NCBI GenBank assembly: GCA_001577635.1
Contig: LSBP01000001.1
Coordinates: forward strand, 62,001-126,000
Source of the DNA: Halomonadaceae bacterium T82-2
GTDB lineage: Bacteria; Pseudomonadota; Gammaproteobacteria; Pseudomonadales; Halomonadaceae
Length of the DNA stretch: 64,000 nt
Direction: 5' to 3'
Below, piece after piece: positions 18,880-29,166 of the stretch (the first letter of the stretch is position 1; every line of letters starts with the position of its first letter). The position numbers and the translations under genes are program-made. The notes under the pieces are model-generated. The model was not told the origin of the DNA. It did not search any database and saw only the letters and a program-made list of their open reading frames with translations.

Positions 18880-19677
18880 TCACTGCCACAGCTTGAGCAG
18901 CGCGAACAGCGGCACGGCCGCGGTGAGGCTGTCGATGCGATCGAGAATGCCGCCATGCCCCGGCAGCAGGCGCCCGGAATCCTTGATGCCCCGCCAGCGC
19001 TTGAACAGGCTCTCGAGCAGATCGCCGAGTACCGAGGCCAGGGTCACCACCAGGGTGATCAGCATCAGCCACAGGCTCTCGCCGAGCGGCAGACCCAGGC
19101 CCAGCGCGTAGCCCAGGGCCAGCAGCGCGGTCACCGCCATGCCGCCGTAGACCCCCTCCCACGACTTGCCGGGACTCACCCGCGGCGCCAGCTTGTGGCG
19201 ACCGAAGCGCCGCCCGGCGAAGTAGGCACCGATGTCCGCCAGCCACACCAGCAGCAGCACGTAGAGCAGCCACTCGGCCCCGCTGGCGCGCAGCTGCACG
19301 AGCCCCGCCCAGCAGGGCACCAGCACCCAGAGCCCGGTCAGCAGGCGAGCCGGCGACGAGCGCCACTGCCAGCCGCGCTCGGGATACCCGGCGACCCAGT
19401 AGAAGCTCAGCAGCCAGCCGCCGAGCGCCAGCCACAGCGGCCAGGCCGCCGCCACCGCGCCGCTCTGCCAGCCGGCCAGCATCAGCACGGCGATCACCGC
19501 CAGGTAGGCCAGCCGCCCCAGCGGGGCGGCGACGCCGGAGAGGTTGGCCCATTCCCAGCCGGCGAGCAGCACGACGGCGCCGGTGAACAGCGCGAAGGGC
19601 GTGCCGGACAAGCCGAACAGGCCGGCCAGCATCAGCGGAGCGAGAATGACGGCGGTGAGGATCCGTTGCTTAAGCAC
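18880..19677 (-). CDS. cdsA: Phosphatidate cytidylyltransferase (GTG start)
   Basis: Makes CDP-diacylglycerol from phosphatidate and CTP, the branch point of phospholipid synthesis. The 265-residue membrane protein has about eight hydrophobic segments. The family signature near the C terminus is complete: [20 protein letters not shown] followed by GILDRID. The start is GTG at 19677, overlapping the uppS stop by 8 nt; no ATG stands near the N terminus. It is coupled to uppS and followed by dxr. Confidence 0.95.
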   Translation of the reverse strand: MLKQRILTAVILAPLMLAGLFGLSGTPFALFTGAVVLLAGWEWANLSGVAAPLGRLAYLAVIAVLMLAGWQSGAVAAAWPLWLALGGWLLSFYWVAGYPERGWQWRSSPARLLTGLWVLVPCWAGLVQLRASGAEWLLYVLLLVWLADIGAYFAGRRFGRHKLAPRVSPGKSWEGVYGGMAVTALLALGYALGLGLPLGESLWLMLITLVVTLASVLGDLLESLFKRWRGIKDSGRLLPGHGGILDRIDSLTAAVPLFALLKLWQ

Positions 19678-20413
19678 CCTGTGCCTCGATCTGTTCCTGG
19701 GTCATGCCGAAGCGCCGCTGGCGATGCGCGAAATCATCGAGCGCCTCGTCGAGGGCATCCCCCCCGAAGTCGGGCCACAGACGCGGCGAGAAGAAAAGCT
19801 CGGCGTAGGCCAGTTGCCAGAGCAGGAAGTTGGAGATCCGCTGTTCGCCGCTGGTGCGGATGCACAGGTCGACCGGCGGCGCGCTGACCCGGGCGATCTC
19901 CTCGCCGAGCGCGTGCTCGTCGATCTCCCCGGCCTTGAGCTCGCCGGCCTCGACCCGTTCGGCCAGGCGCCGCGCCGCCAGGGCGATGTCGCGCTGCCCG
20001 CCATAGTTGGCGGCGATGATCAGGTGCAGCCCCTGATTGTCGCGGGTCAGCGACTCGGCCCGGGCGATGTACTGCTGGATGGTGTTCGAGAAGCGCTCCC
20101 GCTCGCCGATCACGCTCAACCGGATGCCATGCTCGTGCAGCTTGCCGACCTCGCGCTTGAGCACCATCAGGAACAGCTCCATCAGCGCGCGCACCTCGGC
20201 GGGCGGGCGCTTCCAGTTCTCGCTGGAGAAGGCGAACAGGGTCAGCGTCTCGACACCGCGTTCGGCGGCGCGCCGGATCACCGCCCGGACCGACTCGACG
20301 CCGGCCCGGTGCCCGCGCACGCCGGACAGGCCCCGCGCGCGTGCCCAGCGGTTGTTGCCGTCCATGATGATCGCCACGTGGCGCGGCAGATTGGATGACT
20401 GCGGTGAACTCAT
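19670..20413 (-). CDS. uppS: Undecaprenyl diphosphate synthase
   Basis: cis-Prenyltransferase that makes the C55 lipid carrier for peptidoglycan and O-antigen. The 247-residue protein shows the family motifs HVAIIMDGNNRWA (catalytic Asp), GHRAGVESV, FAFSSENWKRP and the C-terminal RTSGEQRISNFLLWQLAY. GAGAG precedes the ATG. It sits between frr and cdsA, as usual. Confidence 0.97.
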   Translation of the reverse strand: MSSPQSSNLPRHVAIIMDGNNRWARARGLSGVRGHRAGVESVRAVIRRAAERGVETLTLFAFSSENWKRPPAEVRALMELFLMVLKREVGKLHEHGIRLSVIGERERFSNTIQQYIARAESLTRDNQGLHLIIAANYGGQRDIALAARRLAERVEAGELKAGEIDEHALGEEIARVSAPPVDLCIRTSGEQRISNFLLWQLAYAELFFSPRLWPDFGGDALDEALDDFAHRQRRFGMTQEQIEAQGA

Positions 20414-20468
20414 GGTCTCTCACGCGGGAGGAAAGGGGCTCCCGGGCGGCACGCCGCCCGGGCACGGC

Positions 20469-21026
20469 TCACACCTGCAGCAGGTCGTGTTCCTTGGTTT
20501 CCAGCAGCTTGTCGATCTCGGCGACGTACTTGTCGGTCAGCTTCTGGATGGCGTCCTCGCCCTGATGCTCTTCATCCTCGGTGATTTCCTTTTCCTTGAG
20601 CAGCGCCTTGATGTCGGCGTTGGCATCGCGGCGCACGTTGCGCACCGCCACGCGGGCGGTCTCGGCCTCGCCACGCGCCTGCTTGATGTAGTTGCGGCGC
20701 GTCTCCTCGGTCAGCGGCGGCATCGGCACGCGGATCACCGTGCCGGCCGTGGCCGGGTTGAGACCCAGGTCGGCGGTCATGATCGCCTTCTCGACCTTGG
20801 GCACCATGCTCTTCTCCCAGGGCACGACGGCCAGGGTCCGGGCATCCTCGACGTTGACGTTGGCCACCTGATTGATCGGCATCTGCGAGCCGTAGTACTC
20901 CACGGTCACCGCGTCCAGGATGCTCGGGTGGGCGCGCCCGGTACGAATCTTGTGGAAGTTGGCCTGCAGCGATTCCAGGCTCTTCTTCATGCGGGTTTCC
21001 GCATCCTGCTTGATCTCGTTGATCAC
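20469..21026 (-). CDS. frr: Ribosome recycling factor (GTG start)
   Basis: Splits post-termination ribosomes together with EF-G. The 185-residue protein matches RRF over its whole length ([48 protein letters not shown]). The start is GTG at 21026, giving [13 protein letters not shown], which is where RRF proteins begin; AGAGG lies 9 nt upstream. It follows pyrH by 4 nt. Confidence 0.97.
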   Translation of the reverse strand: MINEIKQDAETRMKKSLESLQANFHKIRTGRAHPSILDAVTVEYYGSQMPINQVANVNVEDARTLAVVPWEKSMVPKVEKAIMTADLGLNPATAGTVIRVPMPPLTEETRRNYIKQARGEAETARVAVRNVRRDANADIKALLKEKEITEDEEHQGEDAIQKLTDKYVAEIDKLLETKEHDLLQV

Positions 21027-21030
21027 GGTT

Positions 21031-21792
21031 TCAACCTCTGTCTATCAGCGTTCCTTCCTTACCACCCACGACCAGGTTGAGCAACGCTCCGGGCTTGGTC
21101 ATGTCGAACACGCGAACCGGCATGTCATGGTCCCGTACCAGACAGATGGCGGTCAAATCCATCACGCCCAGCTTGCGGTCGAGGGCCTCGTCGTATGCCA
21201 GGCGCTCGTACTTGACGGCATCGGGATGCAGCACCGGATCCTTGTCGTAGACGCCGTCGACCTTGGTGGCCTTGACCACCACGTCGGCATCGATCTCGAT
21301 ACCGCGCAGGCAGGCCGCGGAGTCGGTGGTGAAGAACGGGTTGCCGGTACCGGCGGAGAAGATCACCACATCGCCCGACGTCAGGTAACGAATCGCCGTA
21401 CGACGGTCATAATGCTCGACCACGCCGCTCATGGGAATCGCCGACATCACCCGCGAACGGATGTTGGAGCGCTCCAGGGCGTCGCGCATCGCCAGGGCGT
21501 TCATCACCGTGGCGAGCATGCCCATGTGGTCACCGGTCACCCGCTCCATGCCGGCCGCATGCAGGGCCGCGCCACGGAACAGGTTGCCACCGCCGATCAC
21601 CATGCCGATCTGAACGCCGATGCCGACCAGCTGGCCGATCTCCAGCGCCATGCGATCGAGCACCTTGGGGTCGATGCCGAACTCGCCGTCGCCCATCAGC
21701 GCCTCGCCGGAGAGCTTGAGCAGGATACGCTTGTACTTCGACTTCTCGTTGCGTTCCGGTGACGGGGTGTTGCGATCGGAAATGACAGGCAT
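21031..21792 (-). CDS. pyrH: UMP kinase
   Basis: Hexameric amino-acid-kinase-fold enzyme that phosphorylates UMP to UDP. Motifs: [14 protein letters not shown], the glycine loop [11 protein letters not shown], and the C-terminal region [13 protein letters not shown]. The start at 21792 (MPVISDRN) has AGGAGA upstream and gives 253 residues. The track's 285-aa version adds a GTG/ATG-free tail that does not belong to the family. Confidence 0.97.
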   Translation of the reverse strand: MPVISDRNTPSPERNEKSKYKRILLKLSGEALMGDGEFGIDPKVLDRMALEIGQLVGIGVQIGMVIGGGNLFRGAALHAAGMERVTGDHMGMLATVMNALAMRDALERSNIRSRVMSAIPMSGVVEHYDRRTAIRYLTSGDVVIFSAGTGNPFFTTDSAACLRGIEIDADVVVKATKVDGVYDKDPVLHPDAVKYERLAYDEALDRKLGVMDLTAICLVRDHDMPVRVFDMTKPGALLNLVVGGKEGTLIDRG

Positions 21793-21903
21793 GCGGGAAT
21801 CTCCTGGTAACGGCGGGATGTGGCTTGCCGGTGACATCCACCGGCCGGATACACGATGGCGTGCGCCTGGGCGCACGCCATGCGACAACCAGAAGCTAGG
21901 ACC

Positions 21904-22773
21904 TCAGCTACGGCGAGCCTGTTCCATCACTTCCTTGGCGAAGTCGACTTCTTCCTTCTCGATGCCCTCGCCCACCTCGAAACGGGTGAAGCCGACCACC
22001 TCGCCACCCTGCGACTTGGCGTAGTCGGCCACGGTGACGTTGGGGTCCTTGACGAAGGGCTGCTCGGTCAGGCTGTTCTCGGCCAGGTACTTCTTGAGAC
22101 GGCCCTGGACCATCTTCTCGGCGATGTTCTCCGGCTTGCCGGCCATGTCCGGCTGGGCCAGGATGATCGCCTTTTCCTTGTCGAGCTCTTCCTGCGGCAT
22201 GTCCTCGGGATGGGCCACGACCGGGTTGATCGCCGCGACATGCATGGCGACGTCCTTGGCCGCCTCGGCGTTGCCGCCCTTGAGCACGGTCAGCACGCCG
22301 ATGCGGCTGCCGTGGACGTAGGCGCCGACCACGCCGTCGGCCGGGGCCTCGACGACCACCGCACGACGCACGCTGATGTTCTCGCCGATCTTCTGGACCA
22401 GCTGCTCGCGGGCTTCCTCGAGCTCGCCGTCCATCAGGGCGGCGACGTCTTCGCTCTTGCTCTCGAAGACCTTGCCGACCACGCGCTCGGCGAAGGCGCG
22501 GAAGTTGTCGTCGCGGGCCACGAAGTCGGTCTCGGAGTTGACCTCGAGCATCACGCCGTAGCTGCCGTCCTCGGCGACACGGGTGATGACCGCGCCCTCG
22601 GCGGCGGTACGGCCGGCCTTCTTGGCGGCCTTGAGACCGGAGTTCTTGCGCAGGTTCTCGATGGCCTGCTCGATGTCACCGTCCGCCTCGGAGAGTGCCT
22701 TCTTGCACTCCATCATGCCGAGCCCGGTGCGCTCACGCAGTTCCTTGACCAGAGATGCGCTGATAGCTGCCAT
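21904..22773 (-). CDS. tsf: Elongation factor Ts
   Basis: Nucleotide exchange factor for EF-Tu. The N-terminal UBA-like domain reads [21 protein letters not shown], and the core has the conserved [13 protein letters not shown]. The length is 289 residues (E. coli 283). It follows rpsB by 176 nt, with a strong hairpin in the gap, the classic rpsB-tsf pair. Confidence 0.98.
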   Translation of the reverse strand: MAAISASLVKELRERTGLGMMECKKALSEADGDIEQAIENLRKNSGLKAAKKAGRTAAEGAVITRVAEDGSYGVMLEVNSETDFVARDDNFRAFAERVVGKVFESKSEDVAALMDGELEEAREQLVQKIGENISVRRAVVVEAPADGVVGAYVHGSRIGVLTVLKGGNAEAAKDVAMHVAAINPVVAHPEDMPQEELDKEKAIILAQPDMAGKPENIAEKMVQGRLKKYLAENSLTEQPFVKDPNVTVADYAKSQGGEVVGFTRFEVGEGIEKEEVDFAKEVMEQARRS

Positions 22774-22853
22774 GGTGGTAAACCTCTGAAAAATTCGACG
22801 TCGGATAATACGAAGGGCAGAAGCTCTGCCGGAAGCGAAACGCCTGGCTGCGG

Positions 22854-22887
22854 CGCGACGAAGGGGGCCGAGGCCCCCTTCGCGCGC
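22854..22887 (-). terminator. Hairpin between rpsB and tsf, possible attenuator
   Basis: An 11-bp stem CGAAGGGGGCC/GGCCCCCTTCG with a GA loop, extended by GCGCG/CGCGC after a bulge. No clear U-tract follows on the minus strand, so partial termination or RNA processing between rpsB and tsf is more likely than full termination. Confidence 0.4.
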
Positions 22888-22949
22888 CCTGGCTGTCCGC
22901 GCTGCCAGTCTGGCCGACAGGGATGACAGTCAGGATAGGCGCGTCGCGA

Positions 22950-23681
22950 TCACTCGGCGACTTCGTTGTTCTCGGTCACCTCGACGAACTCGTCGGGACG
23001 GCCTTCCTTCGCCTTGGCGCAGGCGTCGGCGATCGCCTGGACGTAGATCTGGATGGCGCGGATGGAGTCGTCGTTGCCCGGGATGACGTAGTCGACGCCG
23101 TCCGGGTCGGAGTTGGTGTCGACGACACCGATGACCGGGATGCCCAGCTTGTTGGCTTCGTTGATGGCAATCCGCTCATGGTCGACATCGACCACGAACA
23201 GCGCATCCGGCAGGCCGCCCATGTCCTTGATGCCGCCGATGGCCCGCTCGAGCTTGTCCTGCTCGCGGGTGGCCATCAGGACTTCCTTCTTGGTCAGCTT
23301 CTCGAAGGTGCCGTCCTCGCGCATCGCTTCCAGTTCGCGCAGCCGCTTGATGGACACGCGAATGGTCTTGTAGTTGGTCAGCATGCCGCCGAGCCAGCGG
23401 TGGTTGACGAACGGCTGACCGGCGCGGGTGGCCTCTTCCTTGATGATCTTGCTGGCGGCGCGCTTGGTGCCGACGAACAGGATCTTGTTGTTGGCGGCCG
23501 CCATCTTCTCGACCACGCCGATGGCATCGTTCAGCGCCGGCAGGGTGTGCTCGAGGTTGATGATGTGGATCTTGTTGCGCGCACCGAAGATGAACTTGCT
23601 CATCTTCGGGTTCCAGTACTTGGTCTGGTGGCCGAAGTGGGCGCCCGCCTTGAGCAGGTCGCGCATGTTGACTTGCGCCAT
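22950..23681 (-). CDS. rpsB: 30S ribosomal protein S2
   Basis: Small-subunit protein near the head-platform junction. The 243-residue protein matches S2 throughout ([51 protein letters not shown]). The start at 23681 has AGGAGA upstream; the track's longer start runs into the leader. The likely promoter is at 23863-23891, giving a leader of about 175 nt. That length fits the known S2 autoregulation of rpsB-tsf in gammaproteobacteria. Confidence 0.98.
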   Translation of the reverse strand: MAQVNMRDLLKAGAHFGHQTKYWNPKMSKFIFGARNKIHIINLEHTLPALNDAIGVVEKMAAANNKILFVGTKRAASKIIKEEATRAGQPFVNHRWLGGMLTNYKTIRVSIKRLRELEAMREDGTFEKLTKKEVLMATREQDKLERAIGGIKDMGGLPDALFVVDVDHERIAINEANKLGIPVIGVVDTNSDPDGVDYVIPGNDDSIRAIQIYVQAIADACAKAKEGRPDEFVEVTENNEVAE

Positions 23682-23843
23682 GGGATGTCTCCTGATGAAT
23701 CGGGTTAGGCCTCCATGTACCCCATGGATCCGACCGCGGCACGCATCGGCGTCGACCTCGGCACCCGGGACCATGTGACGGTACATGTGTGTTTTCAGGC
23801 AGTTGATGGACTTGCCGCTTGCCGCCGCCCGCCGGCGGGCGGA

Positions 23844-23872
23844 TTGCAGTCAAGCGCGCGGCTTTATACCAT
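23844..23872 (+). promoter_or_regulatory. Possible map promoter overlapping the rpsB promoter
   Basis: The plus strand reads TTGCAG, a 17-nt spacer and TACCAT, about 70 nt before the map start codon. The -10 box overlaps the -10 box of the opposite rpsB promoter. Confidence 0.35.
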
Positions 23873-23891
23873 AGAATGATGCCAGAATGAA
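23863..23891 (-). promoter_or_regulatory. Probable rpsB promoter
   Basis: The minus strand reads TTCATT, a 17-nt spacer and TATAAA. It lies face to face with a plus-strand candidate promoter for map, so polymerase binding at the two should exclude each other. Confidence 0.5.
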
Positions 23892-23941
23892 GCCGATGCC
23901 CCGCGCCGCGCGGGCTTCCCACGCTCCCGATTCGAGACCCC

Positions 23942-24733
23942 ATGAACGCTCCCATCAAGACTCCCGACGAAATCATCAAGATGCGCGAGGCCGGCCGGCA
24001 GGCCGTCGCCGTCTTCGCGCTGCTCGACCAGCACGTGCGTGCCGGCGTCAGCACCGGCGAGCTCGACCGCCTGTGCCACGACTTCATCGTCAACGAACTG
24101 GGCTCGGTGCCCGCCCCGCTCAACTACCACGGCTTTCCCAAGTCGATCTGCACCTCGATCAACCATGTGGTGTGCCACGGCATCCCCGACGACGGCAAGA
24201 CCCTCCGGAAGGGCGACATCATGAATGTCGACATCACCGTCAAGACCGCCGACGGCTACCACGGCGACTCCAGCAAGATGTACGTGATCGGCGAGAGCAT
24301 CCAGGGCGAGCGGCTGTGTCGCGTCACCCAGGAATGCCTGTACAAGGGCATGGCGCTGGTGCGCCCCGGCACCCGGCTCTCCGAGATCGGCCGCGTCATC
24401 CAGCAGCATGCCGAGGCCAACGGCTACTCGGTGGTCCGCGACTTCTGCGGCCACGGCATCGGCAACGTCTTCCACGAGGAGCCGCAGGTGCTGCACTACG
24501 ACGGCTACGCCCCCGAGGCCGACATCGCGCTGGCCGAGGGCATGTGCTTCACCATCGAGCCGATGATCAACGCCGGCGGCTACCGCACCAAGGTGCTGCG
24601 CGACGGCTGGACGGCGGTGACCCGCGACAAGAGCCTCTCCGCGCAGTGGGAACACACCCTGGCGGTCACCGCCACCGGCGTCGAGGTGCTGACCGCCCGC
24701 CCCGAGGAAGACCTGTCCTTCCTGCAGGGCTGA
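23942..24733 (+). CDS. map: Type I methionine aminopeptidase
   Basis: Removes the initiator Met from new proteins. Metal ligands are visible in the pita-bread fold: NVDITVKTADGYHGDSSKM (two Asp), CGHGIGNVFHEEP (His), and FTIEPMINAGG and WEHTLAVT (Glu). The length of 263 residues matches the E. coli enzyme (264). It is divergent from rpsB and starts the map-glnD transcript, an arrangement shared with E. coli and pseudomonads. Confidence 0.98.
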   Translation: MNAPIKTPDEIIKMREAGRQAVAVFALLDQHVRAGVSTGELDRLCHDFIVNELGSVPAPLNYHGFPKSICTSINHVVCHGIPDDGKTLRKGDIMNVDITVKTADGYHGDSSKMYVIGESIQGERLCRVTQECLYKGMALVRPGTRLSEIGRVIQQHAEANGYSVVRDFCGHGIGNVFHEEPQVLHYDGYAPEADIALAEGMCFTIEPMINAGGYRTKVLRDGWTAVTRDKSLSAQWEHTLAVTATGVEVLTARPEEDLSFLQG

Positions 24734-24774
24734 TCGCCACACGCCGCGCCGCCCGTTTCGGAGAGCCATCGCGC

Positions 24775-27450
24775 ATGCTGCTGCACCACTACCGCTTCGT
24801 CCCGGACGAGACGCTGTTCGACGCCACGGCGTTCCGCGCCGCGCTCGACACCAGCCGCTCGCCGATCCCGGTCTACAAGCAGGCGCTGCGCGAGATCCAG
24901 GAACGCCTCGATGCCCGCTTCCGGGCCGGCGCCGACATCCGTGACCTGGTCCACGGGCGCGCCTGGTGCCTGGACCGGCTGCTGGCCATCGCCTGGGAAC
25001 GCCACGCCTGGCCCGACGACGGCGTGGCCCTGCTCGCGGTGGGCGGCTACGGCCGCGGCGAACTGCACCCGCACTCCGACATCGACCTTCTGCTGCTGCT
25101 CGAGCGCGACGACGACACCCCCTACCGCGAACCGCTGACCGCCTTCATCACCTTCCTCTGGGACATCGGCCTGGAGATCGGCCACAGCGTGCGCTCGCTG
25201 GCCGACTGCGAGCGCGAGGCCCGCAACGACGTCACGGTGATCACCAACCTGCTCGAGACGCGCACCCTGGCCGGTCCCGAGCGGCTACGCGAGGCGATGG
25301 GCGAGCGCCTGTCGAGTGCACGCATGTGGCCGCCGGACCAGTTCTTCGAGGCCAAGTGGCAGGAGCAGATCGCCCGCCACTACAAGCACAACAACTCCGA
25401 GTACCAGCTCGAGCCCAACATCAAGAGCTCCCCCGGCGGGCTGCGCGACATCCAGATGATCGGCTGGGTCGCCAAGCGCTACTTCGGCCCGCTGCGCTAC
25501 GAGGAGGTGGTCGCCCAGGGCTTCATGAACGACGCCGAGCTGCGCATCCTCAGCCAGGGCCAGGCCTTCCTGTGGCAGGTGCGCTACGCCCTGCACATGC
25601 TCACCGGACGCGCCGAGGACCGCCTGCTGTTCGACCACCAGCGGGCCATCGCCGAACTGTTCGGCTACCACGACTCGCCGGGGCGGCTGGGCGTCGAGCA
25701 GTTCATGAAGCGCTACTACCGTCACGTCACCGCCCTGGCCGGGCTCAACGACATGCTGCTGCAGCATTTCGACGAGATGATCCTGCGCGCCGACGAGGTG
25801 CTCGAGACCCGTCCGCTCAACGCCCGCTTCGAGGTCAAGGGCGGCTATATCCAGGCGCGCCATCCCCGCGTCTTCCTGCGCCGCCCCGGGGCGCTGCTCG
25901 AGCTGTTCCTGCTGATGGCCCAGCATCCCGAGATCGAGGGCGTGCGCGCCACGACCATCCGCCTGATCCGCGATCACCGTCACCTGATCGACGAGGGCTT
26001 CCGCGACGACCTGCGCCACCAGAGCCTGTTCATGGAGCTGCTGCGCAGCGGCGGCAACGTGGCCCGCCAGCTGCGGCGCATGAACCGCTACGGCATCCTC
26101 GGCAAGTACCTGCCCGAGTTCGGCCAGGCGGTGGGCCTGATGCAGCACGACCTCTTCCACCTCTACACGGTGGACGCCCACACCCTGCGCCTTTTGACCT
26201 TCATTCAGCGCTTCCGCGAGCCCGAGGGCCGCCAGGACTTCCCGGTCGCGGCCACCCTGGTCCATCAGTTGCCCAAGCTGGAGCTGCTGTGGATCGCCGG
26301 GCTCTTCCACGACATCGGCAAGGGCCAGGGCGGCGATCACTCGCACATCGGTGCCGGCCTGGTCACCGCCTTCGCCGAGCGCCACGGCCTGTCGCCCCGC
26401 GACACCCGGCTGGTCGCCTGGCTGGTCGAGCACCACCTGCTGATGTCGAAGACCGCGCAGAAGCGCGACATCTCCGACCCGGACGTGATCCGCGAGTTCG
26501 CCGGCCAGATGCGCGACGAGGTGCACCTCGACTACCTCTACGTGCTCACCGTCGCCGACATCACCGCCACCAACCCCTCGCTGTGGAACGGCTGGCGGGC
26601 CGCCCTGCTGCGCCAGCTGCACAGCGAGACCAAGCGCGCCCTGCGCCGCGGCCTGGAAAACCCCATCGACCGCGACGACTGGATCCGCGAGACGCGCACC
26701 GAGGCCCTGGCCCTGCTGCGCACCCTGGGCGTCGACGCGGAGCGCGTCGAGGCGCTCTGGGACACCCTCGGCGACGACTACTTCGTGCAGTACGCCCCCA
26801 GCGAGATCGCCTGGCACACCCAGGGCATTCTCGCCCACGGCGGCTCCGAGCTGCCCATGGTGCTGGTCAGCGCGCCGGCCGAGGGCACCAGCGAGGGCGG
26901 CACCAAGGTGTTCATCCACACCCCCTCGGTGGATGACCTGTTCGCCGCCACCGCCGCGGCGCTCGACCAGCTCGACCTGTCGATTCACGACGCGCGCATC
27001 GCCACCTCGAGCAACAACCGCACGCTCAACACCTTCATCGTGCTCGACGACAACAACGAGCCGATCCGCGAGCCCGCCCGGCTCGAGCGCATCCGCGAGC
27101 ACCTGATCGAGGAGCTCGACGACCCGGACGACTACCCGCAGATCGTCAACCGCCACACGCCGCGTCAGCTCAAGCACTTTCGCGTGCCCACCCAGGTGCT
27201 GATCGAGCCCGACGGCGCCAACGCCCGCACCATGCTGGAGCTGATCGCCCCCGACCGGCCGGGACTGCTGGCCCGCGTGGGGCGAATCTTCATGGAGCAG
27301 CACATCGCGCTGTCGGCGGCCAAGATCGCCACCCTCGGCGAGCGCGTCGAGGACGTGTTCTTCATCACCGACAAGAACGGCGAGCCGCTCACCGACCCCG
27401 AGCGCCAGGCCGAGCTGCGCCGCCGGCTGTGCGAGACCCTCGACGTGTGA
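24775..27450 (+). CDS. glnD: Bifunctional uridylyltransferase/uridylyl-removing enzyme GlnD
   Basis: Senses glutamine and adds or removes UMP on the PII proteins (GlnB/GlnK), setting glutamine synthetase activity and Ntr gene expression. The 891-residue protein has the nucleotidyltransferase motif GGYGRGELHPHSDIDLL near residue 90. The HD hydrolase motif FHDIGKGQGGDHSHIG is near residue 510, and two C-terminal ACT domains follow (for example LELIAPDRPGLLARVG). The start at 24775 was chosen because upstream sequence in the track's 1187-aa ORF is a shadow of map. It follows map by 41 nt. Confidence 0.97.
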   Translation: MLLHHYRFVPDETLFDATAFRAALDTSRSPIPVYKQALREIQERLDARFRAGADIRDLVHGRAWCLDRLLAIAWERHAWPDDGVALLAVGGYGRGELHPHSDIDLLLLLERDDDTPYREPLTAFITFLWDIGLEIGHSVRSLADCEREARNDVTVITNLLETRTLAGPERLREAMGERLSSARMWPPDQFFEAKWQEQIARHYKHNNSEYQLEPNIKSSPGGLRDIQMIGWVAKRYFGPLRYEEVVAQGFMNDAELRILSQGQAFLWQVRYALHMLTGRAEDRLLFDHQRAIAELFGYHDSPGRLGVEQFMKRYYRHVTALAGLNDMLLQHFDEMILRADEVLETRPLNARFEVKGGYIQARHPRVFLRRPGALLELFLLMAQHPEIEGVRATTIRLIRDHRHLIDEGFRDDLRHQSLFMELLRSGGNVARQLRRMNRYGILGKYLPEFGQAVGLMQHDLFHLYTVDAHTLRLLTFIQRFREPEGRQDFPVAATLVHQLPKLELLWIAGLFHDIGKGQGGDHSHIGAGLVTAFAERHGLSPRDTRLVAWLVEHHLLMSKTAQKRDISDPDVIREFAGQMRDEVHLDYLYVLTVADITATNPSLWNGWRAALLRQLHSETKRALRRGLENPIDRDDWIRETRTEALALLRTLGVDAERVEALWDTLGDDYFVQYAPSEIAWHTQGILAHGGSELPMVLVSAPAEGTSEGGTKVFIHTPSVDDLFAATAAALDQLDLSIHDARIATSSNNRTLNTFIVLDDNNEPIREPARLERIREHLIEELDDPDDYPQIVNRHTPRQLKHFRVPTQVLIEPDGANARTMLELIAPDRPGLLARVGRIFMEQHIALSAAKIATLGERVEDVFFITDKNGEPLTDPERQAELRRRLCETLDV

Positions 27451-27473
27451 CGCGTCGGGCCAATCCTGAGTAT

Positions 27474-27502
27474 TTGAGGGGGTCTCCTGGCTTCCCTATA
27501 AT
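27474..27502 (+). promoter_or_regulatory. Promoter of the dapC operon
   Basis: TTGAGG, a 17-nt spacer and a perfect TATAAT lie just after glnD. The transcript would start near 27509, about 59 nt before the dapC start codon. This is the clearest sigma70 promoter in the window. Confidence 0.65.
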
Positions 27503-27567
27503 CGGTGGCTTCGCGCCGTACGGCACTCATAACGACATTCGCCCGCTCGCCGGGCCGCTGGCACCCC

Positions 27568-28767
27568 ATGAATCCCAATCTCGACGCGCTCAAGCCCTAC
27601 CCCTTCGAGAAGCTCGCCGCGCTCAAGGCCGGCCTGACGCCCCCCGACCGCTCGCCGATTCCGCTGACCATCGGCGAACCCCAGCACGCGCCGCCCGCGG
27701 CGGTGCTCGAGGCGCTCGCCCGCCACGAGGGCGACGTCGCCCGCTACCCGGCCACCGCCGGGCTGCCCGAGCTGCGCGAGACCCTCGCCGGCTGGGCGAC
27801 CCGGCGCTTCGGCCTCGCGCCGGCCAGCCTCGACCCGGAACGCCACGTGTTGCCGGTCAACGGCACCCGCGAGGCGATCTTCGCCTTCGTTCAGGCCGCC
27901 CTCGATCGCAGCCGTCCGGCGAAGGTGGCGATGCCCAACCCCTTCTACCAGATCTACGAGGGCGCCACCCTGCTGGCCGGCGGCACGCCGCTGTATCTCG
28001 ACTGCACCGCCGCCAATGACTTCCGCCCCGATCTCGATGCCGTGCCGGCCGAGGTCTGGCGCGAGGTGCAGCTGGTCTTCGTCTGCTCGCCGGGCAATCC
28101 CACCGGGGCGGTGACGCCGCTGGACGACTTCCGGCGGCTGATCGAACTCGCCGACGAGCACGACTTCCTGATCGCCTCCGACGAGTGCTACTCGGAGCTC
28201 TACCTGGACGAGGCCGCGCCACCGCCGGGGCTGCTCGAGGCCTGCCGGACGCTGGGCCGCGACGACTACCGGCGCTGCATCGTCTTCCATTCGCTGTCCA
28301 AGCGCTCCAACCTGCCGGGGCTGCGCTCCGGCTTCGTCGCCGGCGACGCCGCACTGATCGCGCCCTTCAAGCGCTACCGCACCTACCACGGCTGTGCCAT
28401 GCCGCTGCACGTGCAGAAGGCCTCGATCGTCGCCTGGAGCGACGAAGCCCACGTGCGCGCCAATCGCGATGCCTACCGCGAGAAGTTCGCCGCCGTCACC
28501 GCGATCCTCGCGCCGGTACTGGACTTCCCAGCCCCGCAGGCGAGCTTCTACCTGTGGCCGGCGGTGCCGGGCGGCGACGACGAGGCCTTCACCCGCGCGC
28601 TGTTCGCCGAGGAGCACGTCAGCGTGCTGCCCGGGCGCTACATGTCCCGCGACACCCGGGACGGCAATCCCGGCGCCGGGCGCATCCGCCTGGCGCTGGT
28701 CGCCGAGGTCGAGGCCACGGCCGAGGCCGCCCGGCGCCTCCGCGCCTTCATCGAACGCCGCCAGTGA
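27568..28767 (+). CDS. dapC: Succinyldiaminopimelate aminotransferase
   Basis: PLP enzyme that makes N-succinyl-LL-2,6-diaminopimelate from the keto precursor in the lysine/meso-DAP pathway. The 399-residue fold-type I aminotransferase shows SPGNPTGAV, SDECYSELYLDE and the PLP lysine in FHSLSKRSNLPGLRSGF. The start at 27568 (MNPNLDALKPYPFEKL) is where DapC proteins begin. With dapD and dapE close downstream, the role as DapC rather than a general class I/II aminotransferase is well supported. Confidence 0.93.
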   Translation: MNPNLDALKPYPFEKLAALKAGLTPPDRSPIPLTIGEPQHAPPAAVLEALARHEGDVARYPATAGLPELRETLAGWATRRFGLAPASLDPERHVLPVNGTREAIFAFVQAALDRSRPAKVAMPNPFYQIYEGATLLAGGTPLYLDCTAANDFRPDLDAVPAEVWREVQLVFVCSPGNPTGAVTPLDDFRRLIELADEHDFLIASDECYSELYLDEAAPPPGLLEACRTLGRDDYRRCIVFHSLSKRSNLPGLRSGFVAGDAALIAPFKRYRTYHGCAMPLHVQKASIVAWSDEAHVRANRDAYREKFAAVTAILAPVLDFPAPQASFYLWPAVPGGDDEAFTRALFAEEHVSVLPGRYMSRDTRDGNPGAGRIRLALVAEVEATAEAARRLRAFIERRQ

Positions 28768-28784
28768 GAGGAAACCCCGCCCCG

Positions 28785-29132
28785 ATGATGACGCTCTACG
28801 GCATCAAGAGCTGCGATACCTGCCGCAAGGCCCGCAAGGCGCTCGACGCCCGCGGCATCGCCCATGGCTACCACGACCTGCGCGCCGACGGGCTCGACGC
28901 CGCGACGCTGGATCGCTTCATCGCGCTGGCCGGCCTCGAGACGCTGCTCAACACCCGCAGCACCACCTGGCGCGGGCTCGACGAGGCCGAGCGCCAGGCC
29001 GCCCGGGACGACGCCGGGCGCGCCCGGGCACTGATCCTGGCGCAGCCGACCCTGCTCAAGCGCCCGCTGCTCGACACCGGCGAGACGCTGATCGTCGGCC
29101 GAGCGCGCGACGACTATGCCGACCTGACTTGA
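28785..29132 (+). CDS. ArsC/Spx-family protein (YffB type)
   Basis: Thioredoxin-fold protein of 115 residues that resembles E. coli YffB from end to end: MTLYGIKSCDTCRKARKAL, LNTRSTTWRGLD and LLKRPLLDTGETLIVG. The N-terminal cysteines are CDTC; the E. coli protein keeps only the first. Family members are called arsenate-reductase-like, but no arsenic genes are nearby and a glutathione-linked reductase role is more likely. In E. coli yffB precedes dapE; here it sits between dapC and dapD. ATG at 28785 and 28788 are both possible. Confidence 0.88.
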   Translation: MMTLYGIKSCDTCRKARKALDARGIAHGYHDLRADGLDAATLDRFIALAGLETLLNTRSTTWRGLDEAERQAARDDAGRARALILAQPTLLKRPLLDTGETLIVGRARDDYADLT

Positions 29133-29166
29133 ACCTGCCCTTCATCCACGTTTCAGGAGACTGCAC

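Noticed and set aside
16431-18896. 821-aa plus-strand ORF antisense to rseP and dxr
   Set aside because: Spans two certain genes on the other strand and has shadow composition.
28785-29132. Arsenate resistance gene
   Set aside because: Similarity is to YffB, and no arsB, arsR or acr3 is near, so an arsenic role is not supported.
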